In this document: positions 33,036 to 45,300 of the stretch, piece by piece
Position numbering within the stretch: the stretch's first letter is position 1
Layout of the letters: every line of letters starts with the position of its first letter
Notes under the pieces: model-generated
What the model saw: the letters and a program-made list of their open reading frames with translations, nothing else
Database searches by the model: none
What the model was told of the DNA's origin: nothing
From: Symbiodinium natans
Lineage: Eukaryota > Sar > Dinophyceae > Suessiales > Symbiodiniaceae
Assembly: GCA_905221605.1 (NCBI GenBank)
Contig: CAJNDS010002149.1
Span: 417,972-481,971, forward strand
Length of the DNA: 64,000 bases
Direction: 5' to 3'
Translations under genes and position numbers: made by a program

Positions 33036-36000
33036 TTGTTTGCCAGTCTTTTGCAGAGATGTATCGAAACGACACCCTTTCCCTTCCTCAAGAAGGCCCC
33101 GAAAAGTTCCAGTGGAGGCAACTGGGAACGAACATCAGCGTCTTCCTTGAGCAGCTTGTGGCTGCTGGTGTGGCTTTGGAGGGCAGCTTTGTAAACATCG
33201 GAGCTCCTTGGCTGCGACCGCATTGAACTGCAATGAGCCGGCGCTTCGTCTATGGGAGTCTCAGAAGAATCTCAACCCAAGATGTCCAAGGCTAACGAAG
33301 GGATCGCCGACGATCCTTTGAGCCACTTTGCCCAGAGCAGGCTCGTGAAGGAGTTTGCATGTTTCGGGATCACCGTGCCCTCGCCCAGAGAAGAAGCCTC
33401 TTCGGATGCTGTTCTCATGCATGTTCCTTTCTGCCTGCTCACATAGATGAGACTGCGGTGCGCTGGGCCAAGAATAGAAAGCAGGACGAAGCAATTCTCG
33501 CAGCATCGTTTCAGGAGAGTGGCACAGCAGTCGCCATTGAGGCAGATGAAGGGTTCTGTGCCCCTCGGACGTGTCTTAATGAGATCGAATGGCCTTGGGT
33601 ATGAGCACAAGTTGCTGAGACGCTTCAACTTATCGGCCCTTCAGAGTCAGAGGCTCCCGTTTAAACCCTCAACACTCCCCCGTAGTTTTCCAAAAGCAAA
33701 GGCGCAGCACCGGAAGAACCTGCCTTGGGTGACACTCCACTGTGGCTTCGCGGTGCCGGCCACGCTGAAGGCTTTGCTGGGGCGGCTGACCTGGCGGAGG
33801 CCCGAGGCTCCCAACATTAGGATCCATATTTGGGTATCCCTTTGGCATTTTGCTATTTTGAACATCTAGTTGAGTTCAATGTCAAGCTCATACGTCCACC
33901 TCCATACCTCTCATTGCATCTACTTCCATAGCTCTACTTCAAAGTGCAAAGCGTGTCAAGCTGAAGAACGAGTTTCCCGTATTCCTGCCTTTGTAGGTAT
34001 GCCTGTAGCTGCAATAACACTTGTTAGATCAAAGTAGACCAACATGGTGGAATCGTGAGTTGCATGTCTCGTGCGAATGAGTCTATGAAGCTGAAAGTTG
34101 AGTATGAATGAAGCAGTGCACTGATGGGTATTCGTGTTTTTTAGTGCGGCAGACACGTTACAGTTGTCAAAGGCGCCAAAGGCGCCACAGCTTATTGCAC
34201 TTTGTAGTCTTTTGTCCCATCGGAACAGACTAGCTGCGTCCAGGGTTTGAAGGGTTGTGATGCCCACCTCCTTACACTAGTTATTGGTGTAAACACCATT
34301 GCGTCATGATGTGCAGTTCTATGACCTCTTCTAACTGTCGATAGGTTGACAGTTATCCTTGCTTGGAGCAACAAGATGTGTTAGTTTGAGGTGTACTTGT
34401 TTAAGTGAAAAGCTCAAAGCTGCAGATAGAATTTAAATCTGAAGATTAACGGCTCAGCTACCCAATGCCAAGGCGTTGTGTTGGAACTATTCCTTGGATT
34501 AGCCAACCGATAACTTTGTGCATCATGTGTCTGTGGTGGACCAGTAAGACGGGGTGTGTGTGTGTGTGTTTCCTTAAAGCAAAACACACGTCGTGGTACA
34601 TCTCCTTGAAGTTCTACTGTGAACCCGTACTACCCAGTCCAAAAAGCCATGTAAGAAACTGATTTTAGGGGGGGCCTTCGCGTTCTGATTCGCCTCCAAG
34701 CCCCTCAGTCTTGATGTGCTGAAAGTGGACATCGACTCTTATGATGGCCTGAGCCTAAGCGCATTAGCACATTCCCATCGCCCGATGGCATCCCCGAACC
34801 TCCCGCCCTTAATGCCCTTAACTTGGGATTCAATGGGGGGCGGTCCTTTGAATTCTTTGCGCTCGCCGACGGTTAAGATGTGGCGGTTCTCCTCAGCTTG
34901 AGGGGAGCTCTTATGGCAATGGTTCACCCCAAGAATTGCGCATCAACAGCCCCTTCATGTTTGCTCCTGATGTGCTAGGGCCCGAGCATGCCCTAATCCC
35001 CCCAAGACCTGCCCTCCTTCGAGACTGCTTTTCGGGTAGTACTCTAGTAGTGCTCTCCTCCCTTCCTCTCTTCCTCTGCCCTCGTAGAAGCGAAGCCAAG
35101 AAGCAAAGGATCGTGGACGAGTGCATCCACCGTCTGGGCTGGCGCCCGAAGGTGGTGCAGGTCGAGGTGCCGCTGAAGGGCTGAAGGGTTGTTTGCGGCG
35201 TATTCCTGGATTTCGCTTTTCGTGAAGGAAGGTCTTTTAGGGTTCTAGCTCGTTCTGATGCTGATCATAGACTGGTTCACTGCACGAAAACTATTCAGCG
35301 ATGCAGTCGGTCCTCCCAAGGAGGATTTCTTGTTTCAGAGCTTTATGACAATTGCTTCTTGGGAAGTTCTCTGAGTTATGGTCCCGATTTGAGTACCACT
35401 AGAGCACTTGTTCAATAAGGCGCCGCATGACGGCCTTAAACAGAATGTGTTCGCTCTCCCAAAGTCGACGAGGGTTTTGGAATAGACTTCACACGCAGTG
35501 CTAAGCCACCTCTCCCCTTCTGAGCCAAGAGGTGTTGAACGCACTCCATCACGCGAATTGCCGTGGACTTAAACCCTAAACTTCATGCCCTAAACCCTCA
35601 AGACCCTACATACCCAAAAGGGACCTAAGCTTGCGGAACCTGCCGTCCATAGAATTCAAGCAGTGGCCAGGTGAATGCTGGCTTCCCGCCCCCCTTGCGG
35701 TACTCGCTCTTGGACTCGCCGCTGCTGCGCGAACACTTGCCGATCGTGGAGGCCGCTGTTCAAAACGGCACAAATTCCTTTCGCATGTAACAGAGGAATA
35801 CAGTGTACAGTAAACCAAGTAAACAACAACTCAGCAGTTAAGTTGCGCCATCTTTCCATGGTCGTGAAGCGAAGTCGGTCCCTCCTTCAAGAGGTGCACT
35901 GCCCTGGCAGCCCCCAAGGAACACCGCGCCCCAGAGAGCTGTGAAAAACAGCCCCGTGTGCCCAAGAGATTGAGATGCTGATGAAAAGACGCAAGCAGAA

Positions 36001-38275
36001 AGACTAGCCATAGTAGTCGAAGCCTACTTCTTTTTGCATTGAGGTGCAGGGCGCCATCTTCCGGGCCGAGGCCAGATCAGGGGTGACAGGGCGAAGGCCA
36101 AAGCGACTCTCTTCTTGCTTTCACGTTCTTTGGCTTTTAGGGTTTAAGTGCTTAATGTGCCTTGCGAGTCTGAGCAAAGATGTTAACGTCACACTTTCCT
36201 TGTGTCCCGGACGCTTGGATGTTTCTGGTGCAGTGTGCATGAGAGTTTGATTGGCCCTTGCAAGCTCTCTGCTGTAGTGGAAGAGTCACGAGTGGGTCTC
36301 CATGTGTCTCCTCTTGAGGAGATTCGGCTCCGTATCCAATCCCCAGTGGCCGGGACATCGCTGTCTTACTTTGCGACTCGGTACATGTGGACCACGCACC
36401 GCAGATCAAATCATGGAAGACATCCTTAAGCTTCTCGACATTCTCGATTTCAACAATCATGGAAGCCATCTTTGAGTTTCTTGACATTCTTGAATTCAAC
36501 CTAGTGCCCAGAACCCTCGTGAAGTTCTGCTCACGCTCTGCTCACGCTCTGCTCACGCTCTGCTCACTCTGCCCTTTCCAAAGGTGCGAAGTCTGTGGCC
36601 CATCTATGTGCTCTGGGAGGTGGTGAGCCCCGTGCACGCCCCGGAGGCTTTGTGCAACTGCATAGAGCGCAAGTCGCCTCTTTTCCAGGATGCGATCTTT
36701 CTCCGCGCCGACCTGGCAGAGCTGCTGGGCATCAAGGCAGAACCCGGATTCTGCAACTTCAGGGTTAGAACATGGCAGAACGCCAGAAGTGCGATCGGAG
36801 GCTCTGGACGAGTTCCATGCCTATGCGCGTAGCTGGGCCGACATCCATAGCTTCCCCAGGCCACTTCAGCTAAGAGAATGTTCAGGGTTTAGGTTTAACG
36901 TAACTTAGGCACTCCGTTCTGAGAGGTATGGGATGGTAACACTGCCTAAGCGGTCCACTTCTCCCATTCTGGATTGCGCTTGCACATGTCGTCGAGATTC
37001 GGGTGTGTCTGGAAGAATTGTTGAATTCTCTGCGATGTCGGGAAGTCGTTTTTTGGGATTTGCTTTTTTAGGGTTTGGCTCTTATCCCGTAAGCTAATTC
37101 TCTATAATTCCATAGGAGAACCTTTATTTTCTCTATCTTCTAGTCGGAAACCTCCATTGTCTCTATGTTTTGTCATCGGAAAACCTCTGTTTTCTTCGCA
37201 CTTTCATCGGAAAACCTCTTTTTTATTTATACTCTAATCGGAAAACCTTTATGTTCTCTATCTTTCAATCGGAAAGCCTCTATGAAAAGCATCATCGGAA
37301 ACCGCCATTTCTCTACAGCTCAGCTGCCTGAACTCGGGCACCCCTGGTCCCGTCAACCCTTGTACCGTCCCAGACAAAGCATCTCACGCAACACAAAATT
37401 CTCATAGGATAACCTTTGTAAATATTTACTCGGAAACTTTTTTTAATCATGTCGTTAGGATCAGCTCTTTTGCTGGTTTTCGTAGGCAGACCACCAGTTT
37501 TTAGCAGAAGGAGGGAAGGAAGAAAGAAGGAAGGAAGGATGGAAGGATGGAAGGAAGTAAGGCCCGCCCCCTCTGCTTCTGGCATATTCCTAAGTGCAAA
37601 CTTGCTTTATACAGAGCTACGCCTCCTCCTACCTAATTCTTTGTGCGTTTTTAGCCCATGTGAACTTGGCTTGTAAACAGCAGTGGCCCATGAAGAGGAC
37701 TTGTGTTTTAAACGCACGAATCCCATCATCCCAGCGTTAAGTTTTGTTTTGGTCTTTCCTTTGTGTCTCTGTCTGTCTATGTATGTAGAGGAGATAGGAA
37801 CTTCCTAATCAAATGTAGAGAATGTGCAAGAGATTTTCGAGAGAAAATAGAGATTTTCCTGCTAAAGCAGAGATTTTCCTATTAAGAAACACAGAAAGTA
37901 GAGTAGAGGTTTTCCGACTACAACGCAATGAGAAAATAGAGGTTGTCCGACCAGAAGATCGAGACAAGTTTACGGGATAAGAGCCAAACCGTGAAAACAA
38001 AATTCCAAGATGAATACAACAAGAGAGTTCAAAGAGAAATTTTTCTGCCTCCGCACATCCAGGCCTGTGCGCAACATGCGCTGATGCAACCGGCCCTTCA
38101 TTTCTCTTCTCACCCCTGCCCTAACAAAGAAGTCTAAGAACTTGCAAGCTTGAATTGGTAGCTGGCTATAGGTAAATCTCTCCAGGGACATGGTCCGGCG
38201 CTGGACCTTCGAGAAAGACGCCGAGGAAGCACTTGGCGAGGCTGGGGTGAAGTGGCGTTTCCTTTGGAGTCCCAA
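33036..38275 (+). CDS. FkbM-like SAM-dependent methyltransferase gene (exons, incomplete model)
   Basis: Recognisable exons: ~33040-33202 ending GSFVNIG; 33291-~33370 starting ANEGIADDPLSHF, so the splice GGA|GCT rebuilds the SAM-binding motif FVNIGANEG; ~33531-33600 with VAIEADEG, the acidic motif after strand 2; ~34710-34748 with VLKVDIDSYDG; ~35085-35166 with IHRLGWRPKVVQVE; 35671-~35768 starting VNAGFPPPLRYSLL; ~36581-36765 with FLRADLAELLGI; possibly 38190-38270. Donor GT at 35167 joined to acceptor at 35670 gives VQVEVNAGFPPP in frame; the 33203 donor is GC. This order matches the FkbM-type methyltransferase fold. The substrate is unknown. The start, the end and several junctions are not resolved, and decay cannot be excluded. 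Confidence 0.5.
36522..36567. repeat. Short tandem repeat CTGCTCACGCT
   Basis: Four near-perfect copies of an ~11-base unit (CTGCTCACGCT) just before the exon at ~36581. Local slippage repeat. Confidence 0.7.
37050..38010. mobile_element. Foldback / MITE-like element with long inverted repeats
   Basis: A 21-base sequence at 37072-37092 (GGTTTGGCTCTTATCCCGTAA) has its exact reverse complement at 37970-37990. Inside each arm runs a degenerate ~33-base repeat with core ATCGGAAAACCTCT on the left arm (37140-37300, again ~37390-37440) and its complement AGAGGTTTTCC or AGAGATTTTCC on the right arm (37830-37960). The pairing weakens outward but can be followed to ~37050 and ~38010. The interior holds a GGAAGGAAGGAAGGATGGA run and no ORF. 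It lies between two methyltransferase exons, so probably in an intron. Non-autonomous DNA transposon or introner-type element; target duplication not resolved. Confidence 0.6.
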
Positions 38276-38919
38276 ATCAGAGTTGGGGGTTCAGGGGTGG
38301 TTTTGGGGACTTGCATGAGCATGAACTATGAAGAAGATAGGAAAGAAAACACGAGGAAGAGTCTTTCCCAAGGATCCGGAGTTGACGATGCTGAGGTCAA
38401 GGGCAGCCACAATGGAGTCCATGTTGTGGGTTAAGGATTGTATTTATGGTGCCGCTAAGGTATAGTAACTTAAGGGCCGTATATTCTTGCAAGTTTTGCT
38501 TTGTAAAGATATGTGAGGTTCCTATGTGGGGGGTGTGTTGGGTCGAGGGGGCTGCAAAGGACCAAGTGCGATCGCATGAGTTCGAAGACATCGTCTGGTG
38601 ATGTGATTGTGGAGTTACTCACCACCAGAATGGCGACACGGTGAAATAGGCCCAACAACCAGCCCCATGGCCCCTATTAACGACCTTCTGTCGCCAGGCG
38701 TTCCAGTTCATTGTGAAGTGGATGAGCCAGCATGCTGGCATCCTCCTGCCCTTCCACCTGGGTTTGTAGAGCTTGTCAAGCTCTGGACTTTTTAAAGCTG
38801 GGCTTCGATTCGAGGACAAAACGAAGTGCAGGCTTCCGAAGGCTAGGAGTACCAGCATGTGAGCTGTAGTTAGAAAGACTCTCGCTTCAAACTTGAGGAG
38901 GACGGTAGTCCCAGGTTCA
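38276..38919. other. Intergenic stretch, nothing recognised
   Basis: No conserved motif. Short frames only; sequence composition is ordinary for the window. Confidence 0.4.
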
Positions 38920-38924
38920 GAGCC

Positions 38925-39716
38925 CTGAACCCGAAGGCCTAAACCCAAAGCCCCAAGCCCCAAACCCCAAACCCAAAACCCCAAACCCCAAACCCCAACC
39001 CCCAAACCCCAAACTCTGAACCCCAAGCCCCGAACCCCGGCCCCTAAGCCCTCAACCCCAAACCCCTAACCCTAAACCTAAGCCCTAAACCCTAAGGCCT
39101 GCCCCTCACTCTAAACCCTAAGGCCTGAACCCTAAGCCGTAAAACCCTGAACCTTGAACGCTAAGCCCTAGACCCTAAGCCCTCAACGTAAACCCCAAAC
39201 CCTCAACCCTAAGCCCCAAACCATCCTAAACCCTAAATCTTGAATTACACCCTAAACCTGAAGCCCTCAACCCTAAACCCCAGACCCTGAACCGTAAGCC
39301 CTAAGCCCTAAAGAAACCCCAAACCCTGAACCCCAAGCCCGAAACCCTAAACCCTAAGCCCTACCCTAAGGCCTGAACCCTAAACCGTAAAACCCTAAAC
39401 CCTAAACCCCAAGCCCTAGACCCTAGACCCTAAGCCCTCAACCCTACACCCCAAACCCTAAACCCTAAGCCCTAAACCCTAAAGCCTGAACAAAACCCTA
39501 AGCCCCAAGCCCTCAACCACACCCCCAGACCCTAGGCCGTAAGCCCTAAACTAAACTCTAAAGCCTGAACCGAAAACCGAAACCCTACCCTTTGCCCCAA
39601 ACCCGAAACCAGAAGCCCAAAACCCTCAACCCTAAACCGTAAGCGCCAAACCCTAAGCAGCCCTAAACGCTAAAGCTTGAACCGAAAACCGAAGGCCTAA
39701 GCCCTAAACGCCAACA
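38925..39716. repeat. Degenerate interstitial telomere-like repeat
   Basis: About 0.8 kb made of variants of CCCTAAA: CCCTAAGC, CCCCAAAC, CCCTCAAC, CCTGAACC, CCGTAAGC. The period stays near 7 but few adjacent units are identical. The C-rich strand is +. It is far more mutated than the arrays at 53.3 and 63.8 kb, so it is older. No coding content. Confidence 0.9.
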
Positions 39717-40319
39717 TGTTCAGATCACAAGCGAGCGCTGTTGGGTCACAGATACAGATGAGGCATTTTTTTTGGGTCACAAGCAAGTGGGGTACCCCAG
39801 GAGAAGTACCAAACTTTGCATGGCTGAATACAGCCAGGAAGATGCCTTGTAACGTGCTGATTCCAAAGCCGCAGCTGACGTTCCCAAGCTTATCCCACGT
39901 CATGGTGCACTCTCTGCAGCATAAACTAGGCAGCCACTTAGCCGATTAGCAAGATCCACATTTGTAGATCCCGATATCAGAGCTTGTTGACATGCACGAG
40001 GGATCCAAGTGACACTGGCAAGTATCGACGCTTTTTCAGTTTTCCTGGCCGCTGCCTCCTGGCCACGCCACGGCGATGTTGGAGGTAGAGTGTGCATTAA
40101 CGCACCCGGACAAGCACATCTAGAGTATCTAGTGTCCATATGCTCGCATACAGCAGCTGTTGTTCCCTACGCTGCTTGGGCATGTTGAGCCAAGGAGTGC
40201 CTCTACAAAGAAGTTGCATCATTAGGATGCCCGAGTTAACTGAGCTTGTGGTATAATGATCCTTTCCTTAGAGCAGCGAGGCGACTGCAGTCCTTCTCTA
40301 TGGTTGCTTTTCTGTCTTC
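39717..40319. other. Intergenic stretch, nothing recognised
   Basis: Follows the telomere-like repeat. No motif, no stable ORF. Confidence 0.4.
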
Positions 40320-40321
40320 TA

Positions 40322-40690
40322 AGGCAGGACGGCGATGACGTCTGCCTTGTGGGTGCCTCACCCACATTGGGCAGCTGGGATACGGGCCGCGCGCTGCGGC
40401 TCAATACAGGCGCGGGCCGTGACACGGCTTTGAGCTGGTGGGAAAGGGTTCGGTTCTTCTTCAGGTGCTTTGCTGGCGATCGAGAGATCTTTTGTGAGAG
40501 AAAAGCATCATCAGAATGATGGGAGAGAGCCGTATCAGACGCCCCAAAAGTCTCCGGCTGCCCTCCTCCACAAAACAAACAAAAAGCAAACATTCCAAAG
40601 AGGACCCGGGCTTTGGCCCCGCTGGGCGAAGGAGCTGACGCTTCCGCAGGGCACGGAGTGCAAGCTCATCATCCGGAGTCGCTTTGGGGC
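40322..40690 (+). CDS. CBM20 starch-binding domain exons (partial gene)
   Basis: Exon ~40322-40433 encodes DGDDVCLVGASPTLGSWDTG and ALRLNTG, the N-terminal half of a CBM20 starch-binding module (pattern VxVVGxxxxLGxWxxxxAxxL). A second piece at ~40606-40690 reads WPRWAKELTLPQGTECKLII, matching the middle of CBM20 (W…LPxG…KxII), so an intron of ~170 bases lies between. The rest of the domain and any catalytic part are not found; an AT-rich island follows. It could be the 5' end of a separate starch-related gene, or an upstream relic of the kinase gene at 42.3 kb. Confidence 0.5.
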
Positions 40691-40739
40691 ACTTTCGGAG
40701 TTCGGGCCATATGGTTGTGTTTGTACTAAATTTTGGACA

Positions 40740-41815
40740 TGCCTCATATCTCGATGCCATATATGTATGTATACACATGCGTGCATATGTAAAAATAAAG
40801 AAAATCATGTTAAAAGTTGTATATATACATATATATATATATAATCTTATATATATATATGTATATACATATACACATATACGAGAGAGAAAGGGACCTT
40901 TATGTACTATGTTGCCTCCTTTCTCCTTTATATATATATATACAAAATGATGTACAGAAATAATTTCTAAAATCGCTTCAATAAATTATGCAAATTCTGC
41001 CGCCAGCAAAACATAACACAAGAAAGCGGCCGTCAGCTTCAACAGCGCTTTGGAGGACTTGTTTCTATGTGTTCTTATTGAAGTTGCTTTATATTTTGGT
41101 TCTTTAAATGTCGACTCATCGGCGTCACTTGTCTTTCGAGTATCTTCACGTTGGCAAAGTTGCTTGGCCATGTTAGACGCTGAGCCGGCGGTGTTTGACG
41201 GGCTCCTAGGGACATCAGGCGTTGGCAGCTCTCTTTTCCAACCTCCGCAAACGTAACATTTTGGGGATATGGCAGAGAAAGTGGATTCATTTATGCGTCG
41301 GGTTTTTACTTTTAGGTGTTTAGACGTGATAGTTTTTTGCAGAGCAGACATAGTAGATCTACTTGTAATTTGTTGATATGAATATATACATAAACAAATG
41401 TATAAATAAATAAATAAATATAAACATTTATATGTATATAGATGAATGTATAAATAAGTTATAATCAATAGAAAATTAATTTAATAAACAAACAAATAAG
41501 TATGAATATAAGTATAAATATACATATAAATGTAAATGTAAGTATAAGTATAAATATAAGTATAAATATCAGAATGAATAGAAATTTAAATCAACAAACG
41601 ACTAAATAAATAAATCAATATAAATATAAATACAAAAAATAAAAGTAAATATAAATACATGGATAAAAAATAAATAAATATATATATATATATATACACA
41701 TAAACATTTGTGTTATGTACGTATGTATGTATGTATGTATGTATGTATGTATGTATGTATGTATGTATGTATAATATACATATATACATATATGTATATA
41801 TATATATATAAAGAT
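40740..41815. repeat. AT-rich island with microsatellites
   Basis: Strong composition change: (TA)n runs at 40828-40865 and 40930-40945, TAAA/TATAAA stretches at 41390-41680, (TATG)n of ~13 units at 41715-41772, and (TA)n again at 41775-41812. The core at 41040-41340 is less AT-rich. There is no ORF with domains. Confidence 0.85.
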
Positions 41816-42336
41816 GGTGATATTGGGTTGCAGAGTGGTGTCGATGTGGTCATGAAGGCTCGACCTCAAAACATCAAACGCAGTATCCTATGCTTACAGT
41901 ATCATGCCGCTCCTGGTTCAGTGGCCGCCCTTTCACCCAAGGACGCGGCGGGCAGGTGGAGCCTTGGGCCTCCTTCGCAATTCCTGTTGCGAGCTTCTAA
42001 GTATACGGCTTCATATTTTCCAGGTTCCATGTTTGCCGATGTCTGTGAAGAGAACCCCCCAAAAACGCAAGAGATTCAAGAGGTCAGGCGGTGCTCGTTG
42101 TCTTCCTCCTTTGGGTGTCCTTCTAAGGGTGATTCGATGTTTGGTAAAGGGGTGCCCTTCAGGAGTGGGAAGGCCTCGAGGGCAACCGAAGCTGGCCTGC
42201 AGCGGCCCCTGCCTCGAAGGTGTCGATGACGCTCGGTCGGTCCAGATCGGGTCCCCACACGCCTCCGATTTGATTAGATGAGGGGTTGAGAACCCACGTA
42301 ACCCTTTGAAATTAGGGTTTCAGCTGAGCATATCGG
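41816..42336. other. Upstream region of the CDPK gene, nothing recognised
   Basis: Ordinary composition, open frames without motifs. Probably holds the 5' UTR and promoter of the kinase gene, but no TATA-like box or spliced-leader acceptor can be fixed. Confidence 0.35.
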
Positions 42337-45300
42337 ATGTTTCGATCATGTCAAGTGGCCAGGAAGTTTGGTGTCCCGGCCGTCAGCTTCGAGCCATCGC
42401 CCACGCTGCCTGCACAAGTTCCACAACCTCCAGTCCAACCTCCAGTCCAACCTCCTGTGCAGCCTCCTGTGTTGCCTTCGCCCAAGGTGCGATCCTTGAT
42501 GCAGCTTAGGCCCTGTAGGCTGTGATTCATTCAAGAAATCGATTCACTGCTGGGAGGCAACCGCTGGCTACCGCCCGTCACCTTCACCGGCTTCCGCTTT
42601 GGCGACGCCGTCGGTCAGGTCGCCGACCTCCTCCAGGGGCGGCAAGACGCCCAAGGGCCACAAAGACCTGCGGCAGCGGTTCATCCTTGACATGCACGAC
42701 GGGCATCGCTTCCAAAATTGTGTGGAGTTATACCGGCTTTTCATCGTTTTGTTTCTTGTTTGTTTTTGAATTTGCTTCTGTGCTCCTTGCAGAAGGAATG
42801 CGAAATCGTTTTCTGTTCTGCCAAAGCTATGTCTCACAGCATTGAGGTACGAGCAGAATATCGAGGAACGCTTCGAGTTGGATGCGAAGGCCAAACTGGG
42901 CGACGGCGCCTTCAGTGTGGTGACTCGGGCCACCAACCGGGCGACGGGCGCGGTGAGGGCGGTGAAGTCCGTCTTGAAGTCCAGGGTCCAAAAGATGGAG
43001 GCCCTGAAGAACGAGATTGACCTGGCTCGGGACATGGACCACCCGAACATTGTAAGACTCTACGCAGTGTACGAGGACCCAAGGCATCTTGGAGTGATGG
43101 ACGGTTAGCCTTTACGCCAGACTCACCAGTCCAAGCCTCTCAAAAACGACACTTTAGCCTTGGGCAGACGAGACTTGACAGCTTTAGGCACCTCTACCTC
43201 GTTATGGAGCTCTGTGAGGGTGGCGAGCTCTTCGACCGACTGTCGGACATCTACTCTTTGGGCGAGACTTGGGACTTCCTACAGAAGCCGTCTGAAACAA
43301 ATCGTTCTAAACAACCTGTTCCGTGTGCTTTTTCCGTTCCAGAGGTTTGTTTGCTCTGATCCCTAGAAGGCATGAAACCCATTGGACATTGTTACTGTCA
43401 TCATTCTCGTCATTGTTATCATTCCGGTTATCGTCTCTCTTTTCTCAGGAGAAGGGCGCCCAGACCTGCATGAGGCAGGTCTTCGCGTCCGTGGCGTACT
43501 GCCACGGGCGGGGCATCTGCCACCGCGACCTGAAACCCGAGAACTACCTGATCCACGATAAGGAGCCTTAAGAGGGAGGAGTTTAGGGAGCTTTGTTTAG
43601 GGAGCTTAGGGGTGCACCCGCGCAGGCCCTGCGCAGCTCACCCAGCACCACGAAGAAAACATAAGAAAACGTGACTTGCATAGTCTCTGCTGCTGGCTTA
43701 AGGTTCTGGCCTGCTTCTGGTGGATTGTGTAGACCCTAGCGCGGAAACCGAACCGCATCCTCAAACCTGGTATTATCCACAGTCATGCAAGTCTGAAATG
43801 GCTGGGGTAGCCAGCCCTTGGCCCCCGCTTTGCGGGCGTTTTGGCCTTCAGATCTTAAACATGCCACCGAAGGTCGTTTTGGGGGGTGAGCACAATCAAA
43901 TAGCTGCGGTGTTTAGGGGCGGCCTCCCTGACTCCCTGGACCACAGGTTCGTCGTTCTTAGGGCTCTCTCCTATCACACCAGAGTTTATCTTAATTCGTA
44001 AGATTCAGGCTCAGGGCTAAGGGCTACAAGTCGTGGTTGTTTTTGGCTGGGCAGTCCTGAATCCCAGTGGAAGGATACGGCCTTGGACCAAACGGTGCTG
44101 AAGCTCATCGACTTCGGTCTCGCGAAAGCCGTGCCAGAGGAGGGCTGCTTAAAGACCCGCGTGGGTACGGCCTACTACGTAGCGCCCGAGGTGCTGGCAC
44201 AGGCCTACACCGAAGCTGCAGATGTTTGGAGTAGCGGCGTGATCCTGTACATCATGCTCTGTGGCGCCCCTCCTTTCAATGCTGACAAAGACAGCGACAT
44301 CCTGAAGTTGGTGAAGAAGGGCCAGTACCTTGCGGACTAAAATACGGTGCCATGTACCAGCCCTCCCCCCCCCCCCCCCCCCCCCCCCCCCCGCTCCCCC
44401 CAATTTTGGGGTTGACCTCGTCCCCAAGGTACAGCATGGAAGGAGGCGTCTGGAAGACTGTGAGCACCACGGCCAAAGGCCTCATCAAAGCGTGCCTAGA
44501 CATGGACCCGCAGAAGCGCATCACGGCACAAGACGCTTTGGCCCACGAGCAACCTGGCTCAGCATGGCGATGCACCACTCACGCAATTCATCAATGCTCA
44601 AGAAGACATGCTCCCTTCCATTCGTTCCCCACACCCGCCTACACCCTAAACCCTGTCAGGCCCAATGTGCCGCAAGCCTTCGTCTTTCGATTCATCGTGT
44701 TAGGTGGTTCCACCTCGAGGACGCCATTCACGCAGCCCCCTTGGATGCATCCGTCCTCCGAAATTTGCACCTGGGGCACATTCGGACACTGCACACCTCT
44801 AGAGGGCATCAGGGACTGCCTCCTGAACCTTGTAGTTTGGCAGAGAGTGGCAGGCAGTCCTTCAGCAGCGCGAACCGCTTCCGAAAGGCTGCGGCCCTCG
44901 TTTGGGGGGGGGTTAGGGTTGAGTGTGTTTCTTGTTGCTGATCTTGGCGGAGCTATGTTCTGTTGAGAATGCAATGTGCTTCAGGCCGCACTAACGGCAG
45001 TCGCTTACCAGCTGAGCGAGGAGGAGCAGAAGGAACTCCGCGAAATCTTCATGAGGCGCGCTCATTGGACACACCAGCTATCAGGGGTTTAGGAACTTAG
45101 AGGCTTGCGAGCCCCTGGCAGACCTTAAGCAGACTCTTCCGGGGTGTGGCTTGCTTGTGGTCTGGCTTTACCAGTGCCCCCTGGAGTTGTTTGGACAACA
45201 TGTGTCGGGATGCCATGCCCCAACGTCAGCCAGCAAGCCAGAAACCACAAGTACTGTTCACCTTCCTTTGGTTCAGGAAACGACATTGATGCACCCATGT

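Noticed and set aside
37140-37300. CRISPR-like regularly spaced repeat
   Set aside because: Units are degenerate, spacers are not unique, and the host is a eukaryote. It is one arm of an inverted-repeat element.
38925-39716. rDNA spacer or minisatellite
   Set aside because: The 7-base CCCTAAA periodicity is visible in most units, so degenerate telomere-like repeat is the simpler reading.
43563-44073. Stop after [16 protein letters not shown] as a truncated kinase
   Set aside because: Splicing 43562 to 44074 restores the DFG exon in phase, so the stop is intronic.
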